The position numbers and the translations under genes are program-made. Under the pieces are notes generated by a model that saw only the letters and a list, made by a program, of their open reading frames with translations, did not search any database and was not told the DNA's origin. From Roseburia sp. (lineage in GTDB: Bacteria; Bacillota; Clostridia; Lachnospirales; Lachnospiraceae), in contig JAPFDX010000005.1 in the NCBI GenBank assembly GCA_026168605.1, positions 58,463 to 122,462 on the forward strand: 64,000 bases of DNA, written 5' to 3'. The stretch's first letter is position 1, and each line of letters opens with the position of its first letter. Shown here one piece after another: positions 18,802 to 30,927 of the stretch.

Positions 18802-19161
18802 ATGAGTATTTCAATCGGAGGGATTTCATCCTTAGTTGATACGACGCAGGCGACCGCTGCGATGAATCAGGCGGACAAGCTTACAGATGCTGCAAAGGGT
18901 GTGTCCTCTGAGACCACAGAGGACGAACTTTTAGCGGTTTGCAAGGATTTCACTTCCTATTTTGTGGAAGAGATCATGAAGGAAGTCAAGAAGAATATGA
19001 CGCTGGAGGACGAGGAGAAAGATTCCTCCATCCAGACGTTGACCGACTTTCATATGGACAGTGCGGTTCAGGTGCTGGCGGACGAAGTGGTCGACGAGAT
19101 TGGAGGAAGCTTCACACAGCAGCTTTATGAGCAGATGAAACGTAATTATAATATTGATTGA
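18802..19161 (+). CDS. Flagellar rod-binding protein (FlgJ N-domain type)
   Basis: A 119-aa protein lacking the muramidase domain of enterobacterial FlgJ. The section ELLAVCKDFTSYFVEEIMKEVKKNM and the later AVQVLADEVVDEIGGS... match the rod-binding domain, which caps and scaffolds rod assembly under the cell wall. Gram-positive bacteria often carry this domain alone. Start ATG 18802 follows AAGCGAGGTAGC. A terminator follows at once. Confidence 0.8.
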   Translation: MSISIGGISSLVDTTQATAAMNQADKLTDAAKGVSSETTEDELLAVCKDFTSYFVEEIMKEVKKNMTLEDEEKDSSIQTLTDFHMDSAVQVLADEVVDEIGGSFTQQLYEQMKRNYNID

Positions 19162-19169
19162 GAAAGAAG

Positions 19170-19215
19170 CGCTGTCGCAGGAAGAATATCTTTGCGGCAG
19201 CCTTTTTGCTTTTTT
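19170..19215 (+). terminator. Rho-independent terminator of the flagellar operon
   Basis: GCTGTCGCA (from 19170) pairs with TGCGGCAGC (to 19201, one G-T pair), then CTTTTTGCTTTTTT. It separates the flagellar genes from recD2. Confidence 0.8.
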
Positions 19216-19231
19216 ACGGGAGAGACAGACA

Positions 19232-21433
19232 TTGGAAAAGTTAGCGGGATATGTGGAGCATATTGTATACAGAAATGCAGATAATGGATATACGGTGTTA
19301 AATCTGGTCAGCGGGGAGGAGGAGATCACCTGTGTCGGGATTTTTTCCGCGATCGCGGAGGGGGAAAATATCGAGGCGAGCGGAGATTACACGGAGCATC
19401 CGACCTACGGCAGGCAGTTTAAGGTGGAGAGCTTTGAGGAGAAAGCGCCGGAGGACGAGGAGGCGATCGAGCGCTATCTCGGGTCGGGGGCGATCCGTGG
19501 AGTCGGGCTTGCGCTGGCGGCGAGGATCGTGCGCTGTTTTAAGGAGGACACGTTTCGCATTATCGAGGAGGAACCGGAGCGGCTGGCGGAAGTAAAGGGC
19601 ATCAGCGAGCGCAAGGCGATGGAGATCGCGGACCAGGTGAACCAGAAGCGTGACCTCAGGCAGGCGATGATCTTTTTGCAGCAGTATGGCATTACGATGA
19701 ATCTCGCGGTCAAGGTTTACCAGGCGTACGGGCAGGAGGTTTACGGGATTTTAAAAGAAAACCCGTATCGTCTGGCGGACGATATCGCGGGTGTGGGATT
19801 TCGGACGGCGGACGAGATTGCGGCGCGGGTCGGTATCCGCACGGACTCGGATTTCCGGATCCGCAGCGGCATCCTCTATGTGCTGCTTCAGGCGAGCGCC
19901 GAGGGGCACACGTTTTTGCCCCAGGAGGAGCTGACGAGACGGACGGAGCAGCTTCTCGGGGTTTTGCCGGAGCAGATAGAAAAGCAGTATATGGATCTGG
20001 CAATCGAGCGCAAAATTATTATGAAGCAGGCGGAGGGAGAGCAGACGCAGATCTATGCCGCATCCTTCTATTATATGGAGGCGAACACTGCCGCGATGCT
20101 AAAGCAGCTCAATGTGCGCTACGACGTGCCGGATATCGAGATTGAGCAGCGCATACGTGGGATCGAGAAGCAGACGGGCATGGTGCTTGACGAGCATCAG
20201 GTGACTGCGGTCAAGGAGGCTGTGTGCAATGGTCTGCTGGTCATTACCGGAGGGCCTGGCACGGGAAAGACGACGACGATCAACACGATCATCAAATATT
20301 TTGAACTCGAGGGGATGGATATCTTTCTGGCGGCGCCGACGGGACGCGCGGCGAAGCGCATGAGCGAGACAACCGGGTTTGAGGCGCGCACCGTGCACCG
20401 GATGCTGGAGCTAAACGGCGGTGCGGAGGGCGGCGCGGGCTTTGAGCGCAACGAGCAGAATCCGCTGGAGACGGATGTGATCATCATCGATGAGATGTCG
20501 ATGGTGGATATTTCGCTGATGCACGCGCTGCTAAAGGCGATCCCGGTCGGGACGCGGCTGATCCTCGTGGGGGACGTCAACCAGCTTCCGAGTGTCGGGG
20601 CGGGCAGCGTGCTGCGCGACATCATCCGCTCCCACGCCTGCAATGTCGTGATGCTGACCAAGATTTTCCGGCAGGCATCCACCAGCGACATTATCGTCAA
20701 TGCGCACAAGATCAATCACGGGGAGGAGGTCGTGCTCGACAACAAGAGCATGGATTTCTTTTTCCTGAAACGGTACGATGCGGATGTGATCATCAGCGTG
20801 GTGCTCCAGCTTATCAAACAGAAGCTGCCGAAGTTTGTGGATGCAACGCCCTACGACATCCAGGTGCTGACGCCGATGCGCAAGGGGCTGCTGGGTGTGG
20901 AGCGGCTAAACGGGATCCTCCAGCAGTACTTAAATCCGCCGATGAAGCACAAGCTGGAAAAGGAGCAGGGCGATATTGTTTTCCGCGAGGGGGACAAGGT
21001 CATGCAGACGAAGAACAATTACCAGCTCGCGTGGGAAATCCGGACAAAACTCGGTCTGTGTGTGGATAAGGGCATGGGCGTGTTCAACGGCGATATGGGC
21101 GTGATCCGTGAGATCAATGATTTTGCGGAGACGCTGACCGTGGAGTTTGACGAGGGCAGGATGGTGGAATATCCGTACAAGCTGTTGGAGGAGCTGGAAC
21201 TCGCATATGCGATCACGATACACAAATCGCAGGGAAGCGAGTATCCGGCGGTTGTGATACCGCTGCTGTCCGGGCCGTCCATGCTGATGAACCGCAATCT
21301 GCTCTACACGGCAGTGACGCGTGCGCGGAAATGCGTGACGCTGGTGGGAAACGACACAACCTTTGCGGAGATGATACAGAACACCTCGCAGCAGAAGCGG
21401 TACAGCGGGCTTGCTGACCGGCTGCGGGAATAG
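19232..21433 (+). CDS. recD2: RecD2-type SF1B DNA helicase
   Basis: A 733-aa 5'-3' helicase of the RecD2/YrrC family, used in DNA repair without RecBC. The N-terminal OB-like region (YVEHIVYRNADNGYTVL) is followed by helix-hairpin-helix repeats (about 90-190), then the helicase core: Walker A GGPGTGKTT, Walker B VIIIDEMSMVD, motif III LILVGDVNQLPSVGAG, and the C-terminal SH3-inserted 2B domain with AITIHKSQGSEY. TTG 19232 is chosen as start: GGGAGA lies upstream and the conserved sequence begins right after it, while further upstream is a terminator. A TTG start suggests modest expression. Confidence 0.9.
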   Translation: MEKLAGYVEHIVYRNADNGYTVLNLVSGEEEITCVGIFSAIAEGENIEASGDYTEHPTYGRQFKVESFEEKAPEDEEAIERYLGSGAIRGVGLALAARIVRCFKEDTFRIIEEEPERLAEVKGISERKAMEIADQVNQKRDLRQAMIFLQQYGITMNLAVKVYQAYGQEVYGILKENPYRLADDIAGVGFRTADEIAARVGIRTDSDFRIRSGILYVLLQASAEGHTFLPQEELTRRTEQLLGVLPEQIEKQYMDLAIERKIIMKQAEGEQTQIYAASFYYMEANTAAMLKQLNVRYDVPDIEIEQRIRGIEKQTGMVLDEHQVTAVKEAVCNGLLVITGGPGTGKTTTINTIIKYFELEGMDIFLAAPTGRAAKRMSETTGFEARTVHRMLELNGGAEGGAGFERNEQNPLETDVIIIDEMSMVDISLMHALLKAIPVGTRLILVGDVNQLPSVGAGSVLRDIIRSHACNVVMLTKIFRQASTSDIIVNAHKINHGEEVVLDNKSMDFFFLKRYDADVIISVVLQLIKQKLPKFVDATPYDIQVLTPMRKGLLGVERLNGILQQYLNPPMKHKLEKEQGDIVFREGDKVMQTKNNYQLAWEIRTKLGLCVDKGMGVFNGDMGVIREINDFAETLTVEFDEGRMVEYPYKLLEELELAYAITIHKSQGSEYPAVVIPLLSGPSMLMNRNLLYTAVTRARKCVTLVGNDTTFAEMIQNTSQQKRYSGLADRLRE

Positions 21434-21474
21434 CGGACAGAAATAGCGTGAGCAGTGCATAAAGGAGGATGGAT

Positions 21475-22614
21475 ATGAGAAAAGACGATCTGGGGTTTGG
21501 ATACCGTGAGACGAGGAACTGGAGGATCGTGGTACCGATGATCGTGGTCGCCGTGCTTTTGGCGGTCGTCATCGGGATTCTGGTGAAGATGAGCCGCGAC
21601 GGCGGTGGACCGGAGGATGAGCCGGTGATCTCCGCGGAAGTCGGTGAGGGAGACAGTGACGCTGCGGAGGATACGGAAAACGCCGCAGATACCAAAAGTA
21701 CGGAAGGTGTCGACGGCGGGCAGATTGCCGGAGATGCCGGGGATCCGCAGGATGCGCTTGCGGGAGGCATGACCTCCGGCGAGGGGGCGAGCGTGGATGT
21801 GACGGCGCTTCTTGCGGCGGATGGAGCGAATGAGCTCTCCGGCAGGAGCATGGGCATTGACGTCGCAAAATATCAGGGCACGATCGACTGGGCGCAGGTT
21901 GCCGGGGCAGGCATTGAGTTTGCGATGGTGCGCGTCGGCTACCGGACGATGGAAACGGGGGAGATCTGTGAGGACACAAACGCCAGATACAATATGCAGG
22001 AGGCGCAGGCGAACGGCATCAAGGTGGGCGCGTACTTCTTTTCCACGGCGGTGACGGTGGAGGAAGCCGTCGAGGAGGCGGACTGGGTTGCCGATATGAT
22101 CGCGCAGTACAGGATCACCTATCCGGTGGCGTACAACTGCGAGGGATTTACGAATCCCGAGAGCCGTCAGGATCACCTGACCCAGAGTGAGCGGACGGAC
22201 ATTGCGGACGCATTTTTGAAACGGATCTATGAGCGCGGCTACACACCGATGTTCTATGCGGCAAAAAACGAGATGGAGGGCGACGCCCAGTGGGACACCT
22301 CACGGTTGCGGCAGTCCTATAAGCTTTGGATGGCGTGGTATCCCGATGACCTCACACCGATGGACGAGGGAGCGGACAGCTATGCGGATGGATACGCCAT
22401 GTGGCAGTATACGAGCAAGGGCAGCGTGGCGGGCGTTCCCCAGCCGGTGGATGTCAACATCGCATATTTTACCTATGAGGGCGCAGCGGATGCAAAGAGT
22501 GACATCGCGCCGGAGAGTGTGGACGCGGACGTGGAGGCTCTGATGAAATTCACGGAGGTGAATGAGGCGGTCACCGCGAAGGAAAAGACAAATCTGCGCG
22601 ATATTCCGAGCTAG
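21475..22614 (+). CDS. Membrane-anchored GH25 muramidase, truncated by in-frame TAG
   Basis: A 379-aa protein: N-terminal cytoplasmic tail, one TM helix (about 19-37), an acidic low-complexity linker, a GH25 lysozyme domain (about 125-335) and the start of an SH3b repeat. GH25 cleaves the MurNAc-GlcNAc bond of peptidoglycan. D129 (GIDVAKYQG) and E223 are visible; the usual Asp two positions before that Glu is Asn (YNCE). ATG 21475 is spaced 6 nt from AAAGGAGG. The reading frame stops at TAG 22612-22614 in the middle of the first SH3b repeat and then stays open in the same frame to 23028, so either the tail is lost or the stop is read through. Confidence 0.85.
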   Translation: MRKDDLGFGYRETRNWRIVVPMIVVAVLLAVVIGILVKMSRDGGGPEDEPVISAEVGEGDSDAAEDTENAADTKSTEGVDGGQIAGDAGDPQDALAGGMTSGEGASVDVTALLAADGANELSGRSMGIDVAKYQGTIDWAQVAGAGIEFAMVRVGYRTMETGEICEDTNARYNMQEAQANGIKVGAYFFSTAVTVEEAVEEADWVADMIAQYRITYPVAYNCEGFTNPESRQDHLTQSERTDIADAFLKRIYERGYTPMFYAAKNEMEGDAQWDTSRLRQSYKLWMAWYPDDLTPMDEGADSYADGYAMWQYTSKGSVAGVPQPVDVNIAYFTYEGAADAKSDIAPESVDADVEALMKFTEVNEAVTAKEKTNLRDIPS

Positions 22615-23028
22615 GGAGACGACAGCACGGTGCAGGCGACGCTGGCAAACGGGGAGACGGCGACCCGCACAGGTGTCAGCGACAGCGGCTGGTCACGCAT
22701 TGTATACAACGGGCAGACCTATTATGCGGTTTCCAGCTATCTGACGACAGACTTGAATTACCGGACGCCGGACACCGGCGCGCAGGCAGACGACGGGGAC
22801 GGGCTTAAGACGAAGTTTACGGAGGTAAACGACAGTGTGACCGCAAAGATCGAGGTCAATCTGCGGACGATGCCGAGCGTCACCCATCCGGATTCCGCGG
22901 TTGTCGCCACGCTCCGCAATGGGGAGGTTGTGACTCGCACCGGGATCAACGAGGAATACGGCTGGTCGCGGGTGGAGTACAACGGACAGACGCTGTACTG
23001 TATCAGCAGTTACCTGACAGGTGCATAA
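22615..23028 (+). pseudogene. Detached SH3b tail of the GH25 muramidase
   Basis: In the same frame as the muramidase, immediately after the TAG, the sequence encodes the rest of SH3b repeat 1 (ATLANGETATRTG...GWSRIVYNGQ) and a full repeat 2 (FTEVNDSVTAKIEVNLRTMPS...GWSRVEYNGQ). SH3b domains bind peptidoglycan. Repeat 2 reads straight through the spot where repeat 1 has TAG, so a CAG-to-TAG change in repeat 1 is the simplest origin. A GTG at 22630 with AGGGAGA upstream could restart translation and yield a 132-aa wall-binding protein, but without a secretion signal. Confidence 0.75.
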
Positions 23029-23045
23029 ATTTATCCTAAAATCAT

Positions 23046-23084
23046 AAAATTGTCCAAATCCGATGCGGGTTTGGACAATTTTGT
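23046..23084 (+). terminator. Rho-independent terminator after the muramidase
   Basis: AAAATTGTCCAAA (23046-23058) pairs with TTTGGACAATTTT (23070-23082); a short T-run is part of the right arm. Confidence 0.75.
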
Positions 23085-23104
23085 GCAAATTATAGAAAAA
23101 TTAT

Positions 23105-23137
23105 TGCTAAGTCCTGCTAATTTTCCCATGCTATAAT
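23105..23137 (+). promoter_or_regulatory. Promoter and 10-bp direct repeats before the sugar ABC genes
   Basis: TGCTAA occurs at 23105-23110 and 23115-23120, exactly 10 bp apart, just before an extended -10 TGCTATAAT (23129-23137). No standard -35 is present. The repeat is in the position where an AraC-type activator, such as the YesN-like regulator of this locus, would bind; that link is inferred. Confidence 0.5.
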
Positions 23138-23181
23138 GAGTTCATCAAAAGCAAAGAACGTTGATGAAGGAGGAAACGATT

Positions 23182-24528
23182 ATGAAGACAAAGAGAGTAC
23201 TGGCATTAGGACTTTCTGCAATGATGGCGATGGGGCTGATGGCGTGCGGCGGAACAGAGGCTCCGGAGGATACGGCAGGCGGCGCAGCATCCACCCAGTC
23301 TGACAGCGGTTCAAAGGATGAGGCTGCTTCCGGTGACAACAGCCTGACCATATGGGCATGGGATGAGGCTTTCAACATTAAGGCGGCACAGAATGCGGCA
23401 GATATTTATAAGGCAGAAAACCCGGATGTTGAGATCAACATTGTGACAATGGCGCAGGATGACATTGTGGCAAAGTTAAATACAAGCCTTTCCGCAGGTT
23501 CCTACGAGGGACTGCCGGACATCGTTCTGATCGAGGATTACAAGGCGCAGGGTTATCTGACGTCCTACACCAGTGAATTCGCAGACCTGACAGAGATTGC
23601 TCCGGCAGAGAATTTTGCAAGCTACAAGACGGCAGTCAACCAGGTGGACGGCGTTGTCTATGGCGTTCCGTTTGACAGTGGTGTCGCAGCGACTTTCTAC
23701 CGCACAGACCTGATCGAGCAGGCGGGCTACACGCAGGAGGATATGCAGGATCTGACATGGGAGAAATTTATTGAGATTGGCAAGGCTGTGAAGGAAAAAA
23801 CGGGTGCTTACATGATGACGCTTGACCCGAGCGACATCGGACAGATCCGTATGATGATGCAGAGTGCAGGCGTATGGTACACAGATGCAGAGGGAAATGC
23901 GACGATCGCAGACAATCAGGGCTTAAAGGATGCCATCGAGGTATACAAGGCGCTTGTGGATTCGGGCATCACGAAGCAGGTTTCTGACTGGGATCAGTTC
24001 GTAGGCGCATTTAACAGCGGCGAGGTTGCAACCGTTCCGACGGGATGCTGGATCGCACCTTCCATCCAGAAGGCAGAGGATCAGAGCGGAAAATGGGCAG
24101 TTGCAGCGTTCCCGAGAATGGAAGCAAACGCAGATTCTGTCAATGCCTCCTCCATCGGTGGCGGCGGCTGGTATGTGCTTAAGAATGTCGGACATGAAGA
24201 ACTGGCAAAAGATTTCTTGAGCAAAACATTTGCAAGCAGCGTGGAACTGATGAACACACTTGCTACGGATATCACCCTCGTAAGTACATTAAATGCCGCA
24301 GCAGAGGCAGAGAATTATACAAAGGGCAACGAGTTCTTTGGCGGACAGGAGATCTTTAAGGATTTCGCAGCATGGCAGCAGAATGTGCCGTCCGTAAACT
24401 ACGGGCTGAACACCTACGCACTGGAAGACCTTATGACAGAGGCAGTGCAGGCGATCGTCGGCGGTGCGGATATTGACAGCACATTGAGCGACTATCAGGC
24501 ACAGGCTGAGGCAGCGGTTGCACAGTAA
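23182..24528 (+). CDS. Sugar ABC transporter substrate-binding lipoprotein
   Basis: A 448-aa family 1 extracellular solute-binding protein. The signal peptide MKTKRVLALGLSAMMAMGLM ends at a lipobox with Cys22, so it is anchored on the outer face of the membrane. A Gly/Ser/Asp linker follows, then the two-lobed binding domain (SLTIWAWDEAFNIKAAQ...). It delivers an oligosaccharide to the two permeases downstream; the adjacent GH2 beta-galactosidase suggests a galactoside. ATG 23182 follows AAGGAGG. No ATPase gene lies here, so a shared MsmK-type ATPase is presumably used. A hairpin after the gene probably raises its level relative to the permeases. Confidence 0.92.
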   Translation: MKTKRVLALGLSAMMAMGLMACGGTEAPEDTAGGAASTQSDSGSKDEAASGDNSLTIWAWDEAFNIKAAQNAADIYKAENPDVEINIVTMAQDDIVAKLNTSLSAGSYEGLPDIVLIEDYKAQGYLTSYTSEFADLTEIAPAENFASYKTAVNQVDGVVYGVPFDSGVAATFYRTDLIEQAGYTQEDMQDLTWEKFIEIGKAVKEKTGAYMMTLDPSDIGQIRMMMQSAGVWYTDAEGNATIADNQGLKDAIEVYKALVDSGITKQVSDWDQFVGAFNSGEVATVPTGCWIAPSIQKAEDQSGKWAVAAFPRMEANADSVNASSIGGGGWYVLKNVGHEELAKDFLSKTFASSVELMNTLATDITLVSTLNAAAEAENYTKGNEFFGGQEIFKDFAAWQQNVPSVNYGLNTYALEDLMTEAVQAIVGGADIDSTLSDYQAQAEAAVAQ

Positions 24529-24559
24529 AAAGAGACAGAAGCCTTTGGCAAAGTAGAGA

Positions 24560-24587
24560 GGAGTGCGGCGTTGTTTTGCCGCACTCC
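24560..24587 (+). other. Stable intercistronic hairpin
   Basis: GGAGTGCGGC (24560-24569) pairs with GCCGCACTCC (24578-24587) around a 8-nt loop. No T-run follows. Such hairpins after binding-protein genes usually protect the upstream mRNA end and reduce read-through to permease genes. Confidence 0.65.
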
Positions 24588-24618
24588 TTGTGCGTCCAAA
24601 AAGAAAGGAAAAACGACA

Positions 24619-25500
24619 ATGAAAAAGAAAAATATTCATGGCCGTCTGGATTTAAAAGCGTGGATTTTTATCATTCCCGGTCTCGTGCTTATTTTATCCT
24701 TCGTATTTTATCCGATGATCCAGGCGTTTCTCACATCGTTCCAGACGGGGGTTGCCAATAATCTGGAGTTTGGCGGTCTGGCGAACTACCAGAGGATGCT
24801 GACGGATTCCACCTTCAAGAAGGCGTTGTTTAACACGCTGCTGTTTCTGGTTGTGCAGGTTCCGATCATGATCCTGCTGGCGCTGGCGATCTCGTCCATG
24901 CTGAACAACAAGAGCTTAAAGTTCCGCGGATTTTTCCGCACGGCGATCTTTCTCCCATGTATCACATCGCTGGTTGCCTATTCGATCGTGTTTAAGAGCC
25001 TGTTTGCAAATGACGGCTTCGTCAATGCGATGCTGATGAACCTCAATGTGATCTCAGAGCCGATCAACTGGCTGACCAACCCGACCTTTGCGCGGATCCT
25101 GATCATCATCGCCATCACATGGCGCTGGACGGGGTACAACATGATCTTTTACCTCTCCGGTCTGCAGAGCATCGACGATTCCATCTACGAGGCGGCAGCC
25201 ATCGACGGCGCGACGGGGTTCCAGAAATTCAGATATATGACCGTGCCGCTTTTAAAGCCGATCATTTTGTTTACGACCATCAACTCGACGATCGGTACGC
25301 TGCAGTTGTTTGACGAGACGATGAACATCACGCAGGGCGGTCCGGCGAACACGACGATCACGATCTCGCAGTACATTTACAATCTGCTCTTTAAATACCA
25401 GCCGAACTTTGGCTATGCGGCAGCGGTTTCTTTTGTTGTCGTGATCCTGATCGTGGTACTGTCCTTTATTCAGATGAAAGTGGGTGACAAGAATGAGTAA
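24619..25500 (+). CDS. Sugar ABC transporter permease, MalF/UgpA type
   Basis: A 293-aa inner membrane protein with six predicted helices. The cytoplasmic EAA loop is present near residues 190-215 (SIYEAAAIDGATGFQKFRYM), which docks the ATPase. Forms the translocation pore with the following permease. Start ATG 24619 lies after GAAAGGA. The 3' end overlaps the next gene by 8 bp, so translation is coupled. Confidence 0.92.
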   Translation: MKKKNIHGRLDLKAWIFIIPGLVLILSFVFYPMIQAFLTSFQTGVANNLEFGGLANYQRMLTDSTFKKALFNTLLFLVVQVPIMILLALAISSMLNNKSLKFRGFFRTAIFLPCITSLVAYSIVFKSLFANDGFVNAMLMNLNVISEPINWLTNPTFARILIIIAITWRWTGYNMIFYLSGLQSIDDSIYEAAAIDGATGFQKFRYMTVPLLKPIILFTTINSTIGTLQLFDETMNITQGGPANTTITISQYIYNLLFKYQPNFGYAAAVSFVVVILIVVLSFIQMKVGDKNE

Positions 25501-26338
25501 ACGAACAAAAATAGCAAATGCGGTGCAGTATGTAGTTCTGACGGTGCTGACCATCATATCGGTGTTCCCGTTTTTCTGGATGCTGATCGCTATGACGAAC
25601 AAGTCGGTGGATATCACGAAGGGAACGCTGCTTCCGGGCACGTATTTTCTGGAGAATCTCAAAAACCTCCTCGCCTCAGACCTTGATTTTCTGGGCGCGT
25701 TTAAAAACTCTCTGATCGTTGCGGTGGTGACAACGGTGCTTGCGATGCTCGTGTCGTCCGCGGCGGGCTATGCCTTCGTAGTCTACAGATCAAAGGCGAG
25801 GGAGCGCGTGTTCAATCTCATTCTGCTGTCGATGATGGTTCCGTTTGCAGCCATGATGATGCCGTTATTCCGTATGTTCAGCAAGTTTAACAGCATTCCG
25901 GGGTTGAAGCTGATCGGACTGAATTCCTACGGCTCGGTTGTGATCATCGCGATCGCGACGGCATTCCTCATTTTCTTCTTCCGGCAGAACACCAAGACGT
26001 TCCCGAAGGAGCTGATCGAGGCGGCGCGCATCGACGGTCTCGGCGAATTTGGTATTTTTACGCGGATCTATATGCCGACGATGAAATCCGTGTACGCGGC
26101 GGCGGTTGTCGTGACGTTTATGAACAGTTGGAATAATTATCTGTGGCCGTTGATCGCGCTGCAGTCCGAGGATAAGCGGACGCTGCCGCTGATTCTTTCC
26201 GCGATGGGGTCGTCATACACGCCGGATTATGGTATGATGATGACAGCAGTTGTAATTTCGACATTGCCGACAGCAATTCTGTTCTTTGTGATGCAAAAAC
26301 AGTTTGTTGCGGGTATGACAGGATCGGTCAAAGGATGA
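25493..26338 (+). CDS. Sugar ABC transporter permease, MalG/UgpE type
   Basis: A 281-aa membrane protein, second half of the pore. Six helices are expected; the EAA motif is LIEAARIDGLGEFGIFTRIYMP (near residue 185), and the C-terminal end MQKQFVAGMTGSVKG is the standard MalG-family terminus. ATG 25493 overlaps the end of the previous permease; a GTG nine bases upstream is the alternative start. The beta-galactosidase gene follows after 21 bp. Confidence 0.92.
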   Translation: MSKRTKIANAVQYVVLTVLTIISVFPFFWMLIAMTNKSVDITKGTLLPGTYFLENLKNLLASDLDFLGAFKNSLIVAVVTTVLAMLVSSAAGYAFVVYRSKARERVFNLILLSMMVPFAAMMMPLFRMFSKFNSIPGLKLIGLNSYGSVVIIAIATAFLIFFFRQNTKTFPKELIEAARIDGLGEFGIFTRIYMPTMKSVYAAAVVVTFMNSWNNYLWPLIALQSEDKRTLPLILSAMGSSYTPDYGMMMTAVVISTLPTAILFFVMQKQFVAGMTGSVKG

Positions 26339-26341
26339 TGA

Positions 26342-29383
<3,042 letters not shown>

Positions 29384-29403
29384 TATATGGGTGAGGAAAA
29401 CAT

Positions 29404-30927
29404 ATGGGGGAAAGCTGCGGCATTATGATTGTGGACGACGAGTTCATCATGCGCCAGGGCATACGGTTTATGATGCAGTGGGAGGCGTGCGGCTATGAGA
29501 TCGTCGGGGAAGCCTCCAACGGGCGGGAGGCGCTCGAGAAGATCGCAGAGCTTGCGCCGCACATTGTACTGTGCGACATTGCCATGCCGGTGATGAACGG
29601 TCTGGAATTTATCAAGGTGGCTCACAAGGAATATCCCGATATTAAGATCATCGTCTTAAGCGGCTATGATAATTTTGAGTATGTGCGGGAGGCGCTCTTA
29701 AACGGCGCCTCCGACTATGTGCTCAAACCGACGCTGAATCCTGAGGAGCTGATGACACTTCTGGACAAGGTGGCGTCGGAGATCCCGGGGCTTCAGTTGA
29801 AGAAAAGAGCCGGATCGGATCTGGATCTGATGCTTGAGAAATTTATGACGGGAGAGGACGAAAAAGCGGACAACAGGGTGACAGACGCACTCGCGGGAAG
29901 CTGTTTTCGTCTTTTTGTGCTGCCGTTGAAGTGCAGGGACAAAAACGGTGCGGATCTGTCGCAGGTGATCTTCGACAAGACGGAGAGCTTTTTCCGCGGA
30001 GCGCCCCATCTGAACTATCTGAAATTTCTGTACAGCCACAAAGAGGTGCTGTGCGCGGTGGTCAATTATGATATGCGCGACGAGACGCAGGTCGCAGAGC
30101 AGCTCGGGACATTCGCGGAGGAGCTCGGGATGCTTTCTGACCGTGCGTTTGTGGCGTGCGGACAATGCCGCAGAAGTCTGGCGGAGCTTAGGGAGGAATT
30201 TCTGGACGGAAGGCTTCTGGCAAAGGAGGGCTTCTACTATAAAGATACCCACATCTGTTTTGATGATGGCGAGGAGTGGCAGACACCGAAGAGATTTGAT
30301 TTCAGGAACTTTGCTGCTTCTGTGTCCGCCGGGAAATATGATGACGCCATTCATGCGCTGAAAGCCTATGTCCACGAGGCGGCGGACTGCCGGATGCAGG
30401 AGTTTAAGCTTAAGAACCAGACGAAGAATCTGCTGTACAGCCTGATCAGTGAGCACAGCCAGGGTGCGGCGGAGCTGGAAACCATCTGCCGCGAGACGTT
30501 TGAGCAGATCGAGCGGACCTGCTGGTGTGAAGATTTTCTGTCCGTGTTTGAGCGCGCACTGGAACGGCTGGGGAATGTGCTTTGCGGCAGCCGGGTGGAA
30601 AAGGATGCGCATCTGGGTGGGATCGTCGACTATATCAGAGAGAATTATACGGAGAATCTGACGCTGCAGAGTCTGGCAGAACAGTTTGGTTTCAGCTATT
30701 CCTACCTTTCGGCGTATTTTAACCAGTATGCGAAGGAGGGGTTCCCGGAGTATCTGAACAGGATCCGCGTGCAGAAAGCCTGCGAATACCTCGAAGATCC
30801 GGCGTACACGATCGCGGAGGTCAGCAGTGCAGTCGGATATTCCGACCACAGCTATTTTTGCAGGGTGTTTAAGAAGATGACGGGTGAGACGCCGAGCGGC
30901 TACCGGAGGGAGAGACTGAGACGATGA
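29404..30927 (+). CDS. YesN-like response regulator with AraC-type DNA-binding domain
   Basis: A 507-aa regulator: receiver domain (about 6-125) with phospho-acceptor D58, a long middle region without a clear fold match, and a C-terminal AraC/XylS double helix-turn-helix (about 400-505; VRDY-type start IVDYIRENYTENLTLQSLAEQ and end GYSDHSYFCRVFKKMTGETPSGYRR). It overlaps the histidine kinase by 4 bp. YesN/YesM pairs in Bacillota control carbohydrate ABC operons, so this likely activates the transporter-lacZ genes directly upstream. Confidence 0.93.
   Translation: MGESCGIMIVDDEFIMRQGIRFMMQWEACGYEIVGEASNGREALEKIAELAPHIVLCDIAMPVMNGLEFIKVAHKEYPDIKIIVLSGYDNFEYVREALLNGASDYVLKPTLNPEELMTLLDKVASEIPGLQLKKRAGSDLDLMLEKFMTGEDEKADNRVTDALAGSCFRLFVLPLKCRDKNGADLSQVIFDKTESFFRGAPHLNYLKFLYSHKEVLCAVVNYDMRDETQVAEQLGTFAEELGMLSDRAFVACGQCRRSLAELREEFLDGRLLAKEGFYYKDTHICFDDGEEWQTPKRFDFRNFAASVSAGKYDDAIHALKAYVHEAADCRMQEFKLKNQTKNLLYSLISEHSQGAAELETICRETFEQIERTCWCEDFLSVFERALERLGNVLCGSRVEKDAHLGGIVDYIRENYTENLTLQSLAEQFGFSYSYLSAYFNQYAKEGFPEYLNRIRVQKACEYLEDPAYTIAEVSSAVGYSDHSYFCRVFKKMTGETPSGYRRERLRR

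Noticed and set aside
19154..19231. Longer recD2 reading frame starting at 19154
   Set aside because: This region holds the terminator of the flagellar operon and has no RBS or conserved protein sequence; the conserved RecD2 start matches TTG 19232.
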